Position numbers and translations under genes: made by a program. The notes under the pieces were generated by a model. The model searched no databases. It saw only the letters and a list, made by a program, of their open reading frames with translations, and was not told the origin of the DNA. Shown in pieces: positions 1 through 12,290 of a DNA stretch of 64,000 nt; the stretch's first letter is position 1; the number at the start of each line of letters is the position of its first letter. Source of the stretch: Chinchilla lanigera (lineage: Eukaryota > Chordata > Mammalia > Rodentia > Chinchillidae); NCBI RefSeq assembly GCF_000276665.1, contig NW_004955433.1, forward strand, positions 19,063,981-19,127,980, in the 5' to 3' direction.

Positions 1-1579
1 TAATTCTTTTCCAGAGTGAAGTGAAATCTGGATAAAATAGATAAACTGGCAGTAGTAAGCAAGTAGGTATTATTTTAAAACAAAATTATTTAAAGAGGAA
101 TTAGCTGCAACTGAATATCGCTACCATGTATTCAAAGTAAATGTTTAGGTCATCCAAAAATCCTTTTTTGTGTTTCAGCAAAGCTTCTGGTATATTATAC
201 ATCCCCAGTAATGTTGAAGAAATATGTTAATTTACTTTTACCCAATAATTTGTCAGGACTTCAGAATAACAAGGTAATCAATTGCATTAATCAATTGTAT
301 TGAGTTTGGAAAAATAGAAACCAAATCTACAAAGCCATATTAATTTTGAAACTGTTGTTTCATGCTTGTTTGGTGAAAAGACAAAGTTTAAAATCTTTAC
401 ATAAGAAACTTCAATTTTTATGAGAAACTATATATCAGGAAAATTTAGCAGCAAAACAGACAGCAAAAATATTTATGCTTGATGTCTGATTCAGTAACTT
501 TCAGCTGCCTAATTTTAGCTAGAACTTCATTAAACATATTTGTCTACATAGGTTTTGTAAGCATTCAATGAAATAGGCCCCAAAGTATCATTTTATTTCT
601 AACCATAAAACTGCTAGAAATGTAAATCATTAGCATTGTTAGTAGTGGTCAGATTTCATATTTTCCTTAGGAAAAGTCCACAGAAGTTGTGCAACAGTAT
701 TATCTAGAGATCAACTTCTTTTTGTAAATCATTTCATTTTCATTAAATATATCAATAAAAATCTTAGAGGAAATTATGTGTTAAACTTATTTTTTATGAT
801 GATTTAATCATGACTGCATTTAAAAATAAATTCATCAGAACAATAATTCTTCATTAGTAGGTAAATTAGTGAATTATCTGATTAGCTATCAGGTTTCAAT
901 GGTGTACATGTGTACGTGTGGGGTGATGTGTTTTCCTTAAATAACTATGAACCTAAGATTCTTTGATTCTAACATTTATAAAATATGCCATTAAGTTTAG
1001 ATTTCATTTCAACAAATTTCAGATACTTCAATTGTAATATATTTTTAATGAATTCAAAAGTTTAAAGATCAAGGCACACTTTAAATTTTGCATGAAAGAA
1101 AACAGTAATTGAATAGCACAAAGTTGTCTGACTATAATAAATTGTACAAAGTGTGTTTTAATAGAGCTTTTTATATAATATGTTTAAAAGAGGTTATAGA
1201 TTTAATATTTCATTGTTAATTATATTATTTTGAAGGTGGTGACTCTATATTAGAATATTAAGAAACACCGTTAAATTTAACCTCTCTGGAATGAACCAAG
1301 ATATCACATCTACGGCTTAGAGAAATCCTTAAAGGACACATTTTCTAAGTGAGCTTTCTAGATAAGGAAAATGTGCTTTAAGTCAAAATGACATGCAGGG
1401 CCACATAGTGTAGTTTGAGGCTACTGTGGCAGCATTTGAAACCAATTCTGACTAATTGCACAGGAGACCCATGCCACCAAGCACAGGACACAGTGTCCTC
1501 CAAAAGCCATTCATTTTCGAGGATAAATATGACAAAAACTTGGCAAGCACTGTGGTTATAACAGCAAACTAGAGCTGTT

Positions 1580-1660
1580 GGGCTGAGATGTAGCTTAGTG
1601 GTACTTTGCATGATTAGCATGTTTGCAGACCTGGGTTCAATCCCCAGTACTGTAAAAAAA
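1580..1660 (+). repeat. Degenerate ID-like (tRNA-derived) SINE
   Basis: It has the tRNA-like order seen in the younger copies of this window: a diverged A box (TAGCTTAGTGG), then a B box within GGGTTCAATCCCCAGTAC, then a short A-run. It is older than the copies at 7912 and 43534 and shows no clear target-site duplication. Confidence 0.75.
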
Positions 1661-3029
1661 GGTACAGAAATTCTGTTGAAAAATTTCTATTGGCTCCAAA
1701 CTTCATACTAAACAATATTTCCTAACTTTGTATAAGTGTGTGTCTGTCTACCTGTGAATATTTCTATCCCCTAATGGTGCAAACCCAAGTCTCATGTTCA
1801 TAAAGGATTTGGCTTGGGTGAAACAATATATACAACAATAACAAACAGGAAGATGGAGGATACTATTCTTTTAAAAGAAAAGATGTCCAAACTGAAGTTT
1901 TAGCATTCAGCTGCTCAGTCTTTTTGCACAGAATTTCCAGGGAAGAGAAAATGAAAACTTCACTCAAGCCCTTACTAGATAGGCTAGAAAAATTTTCCTT
2001 TGGCTGACACTTTCAAAAAAAATTTTTTAAAAGAAAAAGCCAGGACCTTGTGGAGCTTTCAGAGTTGTAGAAGGAGAGGATTTTTGCATTTGCAAAGACT
2101 CTTGGAAGCCTCCAATTCCAAAGTAGGAATCCTTTCTTCACCTACCTCAAAAGTTCTCTCAGGGGAGAAGAGCATGCAGACACAGACTTTTCATTTCCTG
2201 TCACATCTCCAGGAACAGTTCCCTCGCATGTTGATTTCCTTTGTAAATGTGACACTTTTTTTTTGCCAGGTCATAGTACGCAACATATACCAACACTTGT
2301 ACAGAAATGCGCCGCCATTCCCACCTACGTGCCAGTAGTGTGAATACGCCTATAAAAAAGATTTAGCTGCAAAAGGTCTCCCTCAAATATTAGCAAAAGA
2401 ATTCTCCATTCTTGCATTTATGGTTTCTTACACTGCATTATGCATCATTTAGAATATGGGGTGCTGGGTTATATTAAAGAAACTAATGTTGGATAATGGG
2501 CAGTGTAGGCTTTTGAAAACCTCATTCAGAATTATTCCCTAGGAGAATGTCTATTATTAACCCAAGCTCACTGCCATCATTTGCCAGTGAAAGTATGGAA
2601 GGTGCACCTTCTCTGGACTTGAAAGAGACCCATAAACCATGGATTGGATGGCGCATTTAAAGGTAATCTCACTCAGGGCTTTCTTACCTCCCAGCACTCG
2701 CAGGGTACACAGTTTTGGAATGGATATTGTAAGAGGTCTGCCCTAGAGTACACCCTGAAATTGCAGTAAAAATCTCAACACACTTCCTAATGGAAATGAG
2801 TTCCCACAGGGGAAATGCCATCTATTATGCTGAGTGATTCATAAAAGATATGGGAGGGTAGTATGGTCACTGGAAAAACAACACATCACAGGCTTGGTTT
2901 GTAGTGTAAGTCTAACCCAAGACTTCTCCACTTTCCCCTCCTCCTTGAACCACAGCCAAAAAATAAAACAAACAAAGAGCCCATAAGGAACAGCAAATAA
3001 AGTGAAGAAGGGGATGGCACAGTGCAGCT

Positions 3030-3215
3030 AGAAAAATGGATAGTTTTTGAATGCAGACGGTTTTGCATCCCAATCCTAATTCCCTATCTTATCAACTACC
3101 CTGGAACAGTGACTAAATCTCTTGACCCTATTTCATTCTTTGTTAAGAGGGGGTGTTGTTAACAGCCCTACCTCATAGAATTCAAGTGAGGATGAAAGAT
3201 TTCCTATGTTCTAGA
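3030..3215 (+). repeat. MIR SINE fragment
   Basis: The diverged sequence follows the MIR layout: a core-like segment, then a stretch resembling 'ctctgtgcctcagtttcctc', then 'cctacctcatag' and a 'gtgaggat' tail. Recognition is by eye. Confidence 0.5.
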
Positions 3216-3223
3216 AGGGACTA

Positions 3224-3337
3224 GGGGGCTGGGGATTTAGCTCAGCGGCACAGCGCCTGCCTGGCAAGCACAAGGTTGTGAGTTCAATTCCCGGTACCAG
3301 AAAAAAACAAACAAACAAATAAACAAACAAAAAGTGT
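3224..3337 (+). repeat. ID-like SINE with imperfect target-site duplication
   Basis: The body begins GGGGCTGGGGATTTAGCTCA and has an exact pol III A box (TAGCTCAGCGG). A B-box-like GAGTTCAATTCC follows, then a CAAA-rich tail. It is flanked by agaagggacta on the left (3213-3223) and agagggacta on the right (3338-3347), which looks like a slightly decayed target-site duplication. Confidence 0.9.
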
Positions 3338-4137
3338 AGAGGGACTAACTACTCTGAAAATGTTATTTTCATTTGGTTCTATCTAATACAGACTTCAACT
3401 TTCACCTTGCCTGCTGTTTATTAGACCACTAAAATATGCATTTGCTTAAATACATGTAAAAAGTAAAAGAAATAAAAAATTAGCCCCCATTATCTCTGAG
3501 GCCATTTTAAATTCTTTAATATTAATCACATAAATTGGTTGATATATCAAAGATAACAAAAAAGTGAATACTAATTAAAATATTTTCTTATAATAATTCA
3601 AAGCCCAATTTGTAATTTTATAGTTTTAGAAGATTACTAGTTTTCTAAGGATTTAATCCATAATCTTTTTCTATGTTCCCACTTGTCTTATAAACTATCA
3701 CCACAGTTTACAGGCAAGAACTAGATGATAATTTCATTTCAACACTTATTATTAAATCATGATGTGACTTATCTGATTTGAGGTACAACAGCCATATTTT
3801 GTTCTTAAGTACCAGTTGCTGCAAGGTGTGTAGCGTTAAAAGCCAAACTGTGTCTCTAAAATTTTAAGCAGAAGGAAAGATCATGTTTGTTGGTTCACTC
3901 AAATTGTTCTGACTTCCTGCCGAGCCTTGCCAGCCACAGTTATTCAGCAAATGCCATGTGTCAGAATCGAAATGCACTCCTGTTCAAAGCGGCAGACCTG
4001 TATGATAGGAAATGTCATAAAAGTATGCATAAGCCCATCTGTCCAGGGGCTGAAAGAGATTAGTTTGAGCCCGGTGAGAATCACTGGGTAGATCCAAAAT
4101 CTACTCCACACGGCTTTTCTGTGCTTGCTCCTCCCCT

Positions 4138-4225
4138 CCTTCCTTCCTTCCCATTCCTCCTGTCTCCTTCTCTCTGTCTCTGTCTCTCTCTCACTCTATC
4201 TCTAATATCCAATCTACTCTCTCGA
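4138..4225. repeat. Pyrimidine-rich simple-sequence tract
   Basis: An almost uninterrupted run of C and T with short CTCT and TTCC units and few purines. It is low-complexity sequence, and the apparent open frames crossing it are not evidence of coding. Confidence 0.75.
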
Positions 4226-5649
4226 TCTCGATCTTTGCTCTAGGTCATTTCTCCACTTAATGTTTCTGACCTTCCATGTTTCTTAAATTCTGCGCTCTAG
4301 TGAAAGTCTCTTTTTCTGTATGTTTTCTAAAGCTAGACTCCTGTCCTATGTTATATCACCTGCAAGGCCCCATTTCTCTGTGTATTTCAGGATTTCTGTC
4401 TCATTTGCTTCTTGCTGCTTGGCTCCATGCTTTGTATCTCTTCGATCCTATCTCACCACCTTCTTTTGCTTATGGTCACAGAGGGCACTGAAATTTGTAT
4501 GTCTCTATTTTTATCGTTTAGTCTTTCAACTTCTTTCTGCTTCTGTGTTTCCTCCAACCGATGAAATGGAAAAAGAAGGGAGAATAAACACACTGGAAAT
4601 TACCTAATTGGAGTATGGAATTTGGGTTTAGCTGTAATAGAACTCAGGCTTCTACATAACTCTAATCATAGGGAAAGCTGAGGGAAGATGCAAGAAGCAG
4701 TGCCTGTGATCAATAGGACCAGCCACTGCAAGTGGCTAATGATTTCTGAAAACATCTCACAAAGCTGATTGTATACGTTGCTGCAAAGGCAGGGATGCGA
4801 TCAGCGGAGGAGATCTGCCACAGCAATGAATGCTGCTCTGTGAGCAAAAATAGTGGGACACACACATGAACACACACTCTCTCTCACACACACACACAAG
4901 TCAAAAGGCAAACTGCCACGGGAAATTCATCCATACTTTTAGTTGTGCGCAAGAACATAAAAAAGAAAAGCAAAGAAAGAGTTCACTATAAATAACCCTG
5001 CCACGTTCTAAGTAAAGCCTTCGGGTGGCTAGGGAGTCTGACTTGCTTCCAGGAGTAACGGGATTTGGTCATTTTTAATAGCCATGTTGGTTCTTTCACC
5101 AAATTACTCTTCCTCAGAGAATTTACTGGAGACATGAAGAGGTTATTCTTAGTGGCGAAGGTGCAACAATAGCAAAGGACGTGGCCAGGATTGCCCAGGG
5201 AAAAGTCACCATTATGAGGGCTGACAAGTACAAAGAGGGATGGAAGAGGTGAACCAGAGAAACACACATCCATTTGGGAAAAGAAGCATGGAGATGCAGG
5301 GGACCATGGGGAAGTCACAGCAGCAAGCTCAGTAAATTATAGATCCCACCTCTGGAGGCTTGGCAATATTGTTCACCAGCTCAGTTTCAAAAGTACAGGG
5401 AATTGTTACTAAATTATTCAGCATTAACACAATTAGTTCAAGCAACTGGAGAGTACAAGCATTTTGTCTTCTTTTAGATCTTGTCTATGTGTACAGGTTT
5501 TTGTTTTTCTTTCCACACAAACATTCTACTTTTTCGCTATGCTGTTCTGGTGATTTTCACTCAAAAGACAAACCCAGAAAACTGGCCACTTCCAACTGAA
5601 GACTTTGGTGAGATAATTTAATGCTGCATTTCTGCAGTAGCTAAAAACT

Positions 5650-5800
5650 CTGCTGGGCTCAGACAAATCACTTCACTTTCCTCACCTAACAAATGAGAAC
5701 TGACACCAGCCTAAAGTTCTTCATGTTTTTATCAGTAAAATAATAAAACTGCATGAAAATATACTTAGAGCAACTACCAAGATGCCTGAAGTGTTCAATA
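5650..5800 (+). repeat. MIR-like fragment
   Basis: A faint match to the MIR 3' half: a 'cacttcactttcctcacc' segment followed by 'aacaaatgagaa'. It is diverged and the edges are uncertain. Confidence 0.4.
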
Positions 5801-6189
5801 AAAATATTCTCCTCCTGCTAATCCTTCTTGTATATCATTTTCTCTTACTTCATAATCACTTTAATACCTATTTTGAAATCAGAAATCAGTGACATCCTGC
5901 ACTCTTATATTTGCAGAACAGCCCACAGATTACTCTGTTGAGATGAGTCCGTCCTGGGCTCAGATTATGGCAGTGTCATTTTCTCATAATGAAAATAAAA
6001 CAGCAGCTCCATGCAAAATCCTCAGGGACATGTTATGTGTCTCAAGGGTTTTAGATATCCCACTATCTCTTAAAGCAAAGCCAATAGAAATGTGCGCAAG
6101 AAAAAGAAAACACTCATAGAAGTTTTGCAATTTGATAAGCAACTCATTGTCTGCTTGCATCATACTAAACATTTTACATGCTGGTTAAG

Positions 6190-6320
6190 AGATTATGCCT
6201 TGGCTTGCCTCAGTGGCCTCACTTTTCTCATCTGCAAATTGGGATAGCAGCCTAGCACTTTGAGCACCTGTCCCCAGGGTCCAAATGAGCTAATGTTGTC
6301 ATGGCTGCAAAAGCAAGATC
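6190..6320 (+). repeat. MIR SINE fragment
   Basis: It contains 'tcatctgcaaattgggata' after a 'cctcagtggcctcac' segment, then an 'aaatgagctaatg' block. This is the characteristic order of the MIR 3' half. Confidence 0.7.
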
Positions 6321-7149
6321 TGCAATCACCTTGCCCACATCTGACTCCTGGTTTCTCATTTACTACTTACCTAACTTCTACCTTGTAATGGAAATAACTT
6401 CCCACTCTGTAATTCTCAGTCTGGCAATGACACCTGTACTGGACATTTCAATGAAGGTTTAATAAGCAATCTCTCTATAGTGAGCACTTAATAGATACTA
6501 TTAGTATATTTGGAGCACTTGAAAACCATCTTGTCTACTTTAATGTGCTGGACAATGTCATCCACTTCATACTCTCCACCATAACACTAACAGCAAAAAC
6601 GTCTCTACAGCACAGCCAGGCATTTTTTTTTAAGGATTAGGGAGAAATAGAAATACACACACAGTGTTTTACTCCCTGCTGTTCCCCGATATTCCCAGCC
6701 CTCTGACTCATTTCGATTCCGCTATTGTCTCCCACTGAAGTCCAGTGACAGTCAATACTCTGCAGATTTCAGAGTGCATCTGCAGGGCTGTGGTAAACAC
6801 ACACACAGAAAAGGAAGACGTCTGGGGAACTGAGCAGTGAACAGTTAGCACTGATGAATGGAGCCGGGCAGGGTGGGGGGTCCGGGCCATTGCCTTCGCC
6901 AGCACCTGCAGCGCAGGGGCAGAAGGAAGTCATCCTCTCTGTGGATGGATGTCACAGCCGGCTGCCTGTGACACCTACTACATGGGGGGCAGATAAGATA
7001 AGCAGCTGCCTGCTCCTCAAACCTCTCCGGGGGCTTTTTCAGCTATGAGCCTCATCTGCCCCTTTTCTTTAAGGGAGTAGACTCAAGCTGGATGCAGAAG
7101 CCAAAACGGAGAGAAAAAGTATGATTCAAGCCATTCTAGGGTTGATCAA

Positions 7150-7177
7150 TGATTGATTGATTGACTGACTGATTGAC
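7150..7177. repeat. (GATT)n/(GACT)n short tandem repeat
   Basis: A short run of tetranucleotide units, GATT changing to GACT and back, directly visible. Confidence 0.85.
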
Positions 7178-7317
7178 ATATTTCTATTTGATGTTTTCAG
7201 ATATTTAAATAATTTTATTATAAAAATTAAATAGATAATAAACTGTATACTTAAGTACATAATCTATAGATGTTGTTTTAAAAAATTCAAATATATAAAA
7301 TATGCAAATGCATAATT

Positions 7318-7497
7318 TTAATGCTTTTAGGTGCACAGGAATTACCTGGGGATAGTATTAAAATGCAGATTCTGATTCAGGAAGTCTGGAAATGGGGGAG
7401 TTGAATGATATCCTGTATTTCTAACTGGGTCCTACGTGTTGTCGTTGCTGCTGGTCTACAGACCTCATTTTGAAGGATGAGAATGTAGCACATCAGA
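7318..7497 (+). repeat. MER5A-like hAT-Charlie element
   Basis: The segments 'attacctgggga', 'aaaatgcagattctgattca', 'tatttctaac' and 'gctgctggtctacagacc' occur in the order and spacing of the non-autonomous hAT element MER5A. The terminal repeats are decayed. The call is by eye. Confidence 0.7.
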
Positions 7498-7675
7498 TTT
7501 ATACTCCAAATTATAACATCCAAATATACTGAATTCTGAAGTGAGATGGCCAGCACTTAACAGCAAGCATGCCCACATCTTAAGTGAATATTCAGATCTT
7601 TTAATGTTGGAAAGGCTGTCTCTACTCTATTTTGAAATATTTAGGGACAGGAACATGCATGATCAAATTATGCCA

Positions 7676-7678
<3 letters not shown>

Positions 7679-7711
<33 letters not shown>
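7679..7711. repeat. (TG)n microsatellite
   Basis: About 16 uninterrupted TG dinucleotides. An open frame crossing it on the other strand, with a run of His-Thr, is an artefact of the repeat. Confidence 0.97.
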
Positions 7712-7713
<2 letters not shown>

Positions 7714-7911
7714 TTAAGATAAAAATAATAGAATTGATATGCATAGATGAATTACTCTGCAATATATTTAAAATACCACCACTTGGAAAATATATATAGC
7801 TGAGCAAATAAAATGCTACACACACATTGTAGCATTTTTACCTTTTGTAAATAGCATAATTCCATAAATAACTTCTTTGGGTATACTTGTTCTTCAAAAG
7901 GTTGCAAAGAG

Positions 7912-8033
7912 GGGCTGGGGATTTAGCTCAGCGGCAAAGCGCCTGCCTGGCAAGCGCAAGGTCATGAGTTCGGTTCCCGGTACCGGAGAAAAACCAAAAA
8001 ACCAAAAAACCAAAAAAAATAAAATAAAAAAAA
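7912..8033 (+). repeat. Young ID-like SINE with an 11-bp target-site duplication
   Basis: A nearly intact copy of the tRNA-derived SINE: A box TAGCTCAGCGG, B-box region GAGTTCGGTTCCC, a GGTACCGG end, and an A-rich tail built of ACCAAAAA units. It is flanked by identical 11-bp copies of gttgcaaagag at 7901-7911 and 8034-8044, which is the signature of L1-mediated insertion. Perfect flanks and little decay imply a recent insertion. Confidence 0.95.
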
Positions 8034-10454
8034 GTTGCAAAGAGCATGGAAGCTATGTTACCCAAAGACTTGAAAAGGTAGTTTCTCATTTCAGGACTGA
8101 ATTTAAAAACCTTCAGGTCTGTTAAAAGTTGCTCTATTTCATGGTAGCAGAAGTCACTTAATGTGAAATTAGCAGTGCAGCAAAACTGGCTGTTCCTTCT
8201 TCATAGCTGCATAAAAATCATTAAATATATTTGCACTTTAATTTATTAATCAATGAGATTGGCCCGCCAAGTATTTAACACAGGTGTAGCTCTTAGAAAT
8301 GAGATTCTCTTTACCGCAAGAGTTTCACATGAAAAATGTTTTCCAGAATTTACCATGGATGGATGGCATTTATTTTGCAGAAAATTGAGAGATATAATAT
8401 TACCATTTATTTCTATCTTGTTTGATAACAAAAACCTATCACAGAAAATAAAAATATGTTGTATAAAACTGATCATCCAACCACACAGATTGGGAAAATG
8501 ATTGATTATCTTGCTATATTTCCTTACAATTTCCCCTTTATTGCTTTTAGGTATAAGTATTAGTCTGAATCAATGCCAGGAATTAATTCCACATTTTTTT
8601 TTTTTAGGGAGGTTGTTTGCATGTCATTTCTTCATTAGTTCTGCACAGTATTGGTGATTTTTAATGTTGCTTTCAACTGGATAAATATTTACAACTAAAA
8701 CAGTAATAGTGATTATAGAAGCATCTAGCATTCTCCATGTATCGCTTCTAAAAATCAAGAAATTAGTGATACATGTGTATTTACTAGGAGAAAGAAGTTG
8801 TAAAAACAGCAAAGACTAGTAAAAACTGTTGAATATGGGTGGGCTGGGTGACAGGAACTAGTAGTTAGTTATGTTTGAATACGTGTGTGCCTGACATTTG
8901 AATATATATTTGCATGTACACATTACATATGCAGTTTTATAATTATATTATATGCACATTTTCTACCTTGCTCCCAGTATTTATGCTGCAACCAGGTTCT
9001 CATTTGTTAATGACACCATGATATGCTCTGTGTGTGTCTGCAATGAATAACTTTCTAGTTGCATAGTATTTTTGTTTGTCCAGTTCATCACAATGAATTT
9101 TAGCTTGATTCTTCTGATAAGAATCGATTCTCTGCTATGTTTTTCATATTAACTACTCTGTTTCTCTTCATTTATAAAACAGGATTATATCATCTGATGC
9201 TTTTACTCCAAGCACATGACTGCTATCAGTCTCTTTCAAGTGGAAAAAACATACCTGGATCAATGAGATGACTCTTACAGAACAGACAAGACAGGCAAGG
9301 CTCTTCCTATAAGAAATCTGGTTGGATTTACTTTTCAGGGTGTGAGTATGTGGCTATAGAAAGAAAGGACTAAAATATGACTTGGACATTTACTCACTCA
9401 TAAACGCAGCTAATAGATATTCCATGCATGTGTGTAGCTATGTGTGTAGGTGCACGCATATGTGTGAGTGATATTTAGGGCCTCTGCTGATGTCAGTGAA
9501 TAATATTATTCCCTTTGTTGATATTAGCACTCAAAGATCTTCAGCTGCTCTGAGATGTATTATTTCCAAGTCAGGACTTTGAACAAGAGGCAGACAACAT
9601 TTGTTGTCTGCCCAGATTGAGACACACGATGCCGATTTGCATTTTTGCCAACCCCTTGGTGCACAAGGCTCTGTTTGAGAAGGCAGAAGCTTCATGGGCC
9701 TGACAGTGAATTGTTCTCTCAAAGCTGAAGATACAATTTGGCTGTGGCCGCGTAGCCCAGTGCTCTTAACATGCAAAAGGCTAGCAAAAATAATGGCATG
9801 TCAAGTGCAATTTTCTCACCAGTCTGTGACACCATAAACTGTAATACAGTGTAATTATTTGGAATCCTGTGTCCTTCATATTAAACACCATCCAAACGAA
9901 TTCCAAGCTAACACAGAAGGGAGAAGGTTGGAAGGTCAAATTTAAAGAGAGAAAATGAGTCAGTGCCTTGGAGGAAGAGGATTATAAATAGATGTGGCAT
10001 CACCAGCAAGAGTTACATCCAAATAAGGAAGGGCTCAGAGGCCCAGGTAGGAGGAAAACAGAGGAAAGCGAGCAAGGGAATTTACGTAAGAGAGAGGAAC
10101 TCAGGTAGAATAACTGACCACCTGCAGAACAAACTATGTTTTCCTAAAATAAAGCAATACGAGGAACTGAAGATCAGAGAAAACACAGAACAAGGGCCAA
10201 AGCAATGTGGGCTAAAAATTGATAGACAGATGTTACAGGTATGTATATTCCTATTCCATAGTTATGGGTATCTAAAACTATACAGTATCCTAATATCCTA
10301 ATACAATTACAAGGAAGGAAACTTCAGGCCAGAGGAGCTGAATGACTGCTTTGTCAGGCTGCTTAGAACTAGCACTGATTTGAAAGAAGCCAGATCTCTC
10401 CAAGACCCTTGCCTATCTTTTCATCTTAACTCAGAAAACTCTACTCCTCGTTTC

Positions 10455-10800
10455 CTTGCTGCAGCGCAATGGGTTGCACATTTCCATTTGCCCACCCTCA
10501 AAAAATCCATACACTGAAATTCTAACCTCCAGTGTGATGCATTTAGGAGGCGGAGCCTTTGGGAGGTCATTGAATCTCCAGGGTCGTGCCCTAAGAAATG
10601 GGACTGGTATGGTTATAAAGAAGCACCAGAGAATTCTCCTGCCTCTTTCTGCTGTGTCAGGATGCACCGTGAAGGTGGCAGCGTGCAACCTGGAACTGGA
10701 CCCTCAAAAGAACCGAATCTTGCTGGCACTGGATCTGCCTTCCAGCCTCTAACGCTGAGAAATTCTCACCGTATATAAGCTCCCTGGTCTATGTTAACTT
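10455..10800 (+). repeat. MaLR LTR, MLT1A-like
   Basis: In order it shows 'aaatccatacactgaaattc', 'aacctccagtgtgatg', 'ggcggagcctttgggaggtc', 'gaagcaccagagaa', 'gctgtgtcaggatgcaccgt' and 'cttccagcctct'. That is the landmark order of MLT1A/B long terminal repeats of the ERVL-MaLR group. The open frame of about 98 codons across it is not a gene. Confidence 0.75.
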
Positions 10801-10929
10801 GTTAACAGCAGTCTGAATGAAGACATTCAGTTACACTGACCTTCTCTCCACTCTATAAATAACCCTGCACATGCTATGTTAGGAACGCTTTCTCTTTTTA
10901 ATCTCTGCATCTTGGCTCCCCTGGTTAAT

Positions 10930-11235
10930 GTGTCTCAGCTCACAGGCTGGTCTCTTAGGGAAGATTCCATTCTCCCTCAGAGCAGGTCAGCTTCCTCTGT
11001 ATATGATTCACCAGAACCTGATTCCTTCACTCCAGAACACTTGTCTCAGTTTTAATGTGGCATTTGTTCATGTGATTATCTGTTTTACCATTCATCTGCT
11101 AGCAGCCCATTAGCTCCATGACAGCACATACATCTGAATTTGCTTGGTGCTGAGACTCCACTAGCAATGGGATGCTTAGCAGATTTAGCAGACAGTAAAT
11201 GCTCAATAAATAGCTTTGGAATGTACTTATTAATC
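10930..11235 (+). repeat. L2 LINE 3' end
   Basis: It ends in 'agtaaatgctcaataaatag' preceded by 'ttagctccatgacagcacat', the classic L2 3'-terminal landmarks. The more 5' part is diverged. Confidence 0.65.
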
Positions 11236-11967
11236 ACCCTCTTTACTAAGAACAGAGGGCTCTCATGATGACCTTAAGCTGTGGACCAGAAAGAGTGAGT
11301 ATACATTTTACCACAAGAACAATCTATTTTTTTTTTGTTTTGTTTTGTCTTGAGTACAAGATTTGCCAAAAATTACCATGAGTATTCTCCCTCTTGTCTG
11401 AGACCAGAACAAATAAGCCATTTGGGTTAAGAGTCCCATGAGTCTCTTTGTTCTCTGAGAGAATTTCCAGAGGATGCCAATGCCAGAAGAGTGTGGTGGC
11501 GGGGAGCACTTGGTATTTTTCTGGTTTTGCACAGGCTCTACACCACCTTGTTCCACAGAGAACTGGAAGCAGGTGTTGCTCCTGCGTGGCTGCTATCTGT
11601 CTTTCAGAAATTTAGACAGATGAATTCTGGTCAATTTTGTGCCATAAGCATAAACAGAAGTTTGAAAAAGGGTTTGGAAGATAATGTGCTGCTTGTTGCC
11701 ATCGGTAAGGGACACAGTCTCCACAGAGGTGATCCTGCAGCTCTTGAAATGACAGTTGCCTTAGTAAGTGAACTTTTCTACTCTCATTACCTCTAAAAAT
11801 GACTTTAAAAATCAATATACAGAAACAGTTGTTTCAATTCCCCAGCTGGTCTAGCAATATGAAAAAGAGAATATGAAATCAACACATTGTTCCCTATATT
11901 AAAAAATGCCACTGATATTAAGTCTGATTGAGTTTATATGGTTTTATGCATCTCTCTGATATTTGGG

Positions 11968-12290
11968 TGGATTATTCACTCATGTATTCTTGCCAAATAT
12001 TACTGAGGACTTCTTCTATGCAGACAGTGCTTTATGTTCTGGAGATTTATAGTAAAGAAAAATGGACACATACAGACAAATTTTTTTGTGGAACCTAGAT
12101 TATGACAGGAGAAAAATCATAAACATAATATAAAGCATACTGAACAATCAACATCAGAAAGCATAAAAAATGATAACATTAGACAAAGGGTATGGGATAT
12201 AGAAGGAATGATCACTCTAGTTTAGATAAAATGGACAGAGAAACCTTCTCTAAGAGTGTGACTCTTAATTCTGTTCTAATTCAACAGGAA
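11968..12290 (-). repeat. L2-like fragment, inverted
   Basis: The plus strand reads 'cattcactcatgtattcttgcc' style sequence, then 'tactgaggacttcttctatg', then an A-rich middle with 'gatttatagtaaag'. This resembles the reverse complement of an L2 3' end (the attcaacaaatatttattgagc type). It is strongly diverged. Confidence 0.45.

Noticed and set aside
7912..8033. tRNA gene suspected from the intact pol III A and B boxes
   Set aside because: The sequence has no tRNA acceptor-stem pairing, ends in an A-rich tail and is flanked by target-site duplications, so it is a tRNA-derived SINE. The same holds for 3224, 43534 and 47157.
9963..10301. 112-codon plus-strand frame rich in Lys and Arg
   Set aside because: It depends on a GTG start, has no family motif, and lies in A-rich intronic DNA.
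10456..10752. 98- and 85-codon frames on both strands
   Set aside because: They fall wholly inside an MLT1A-like LTR.
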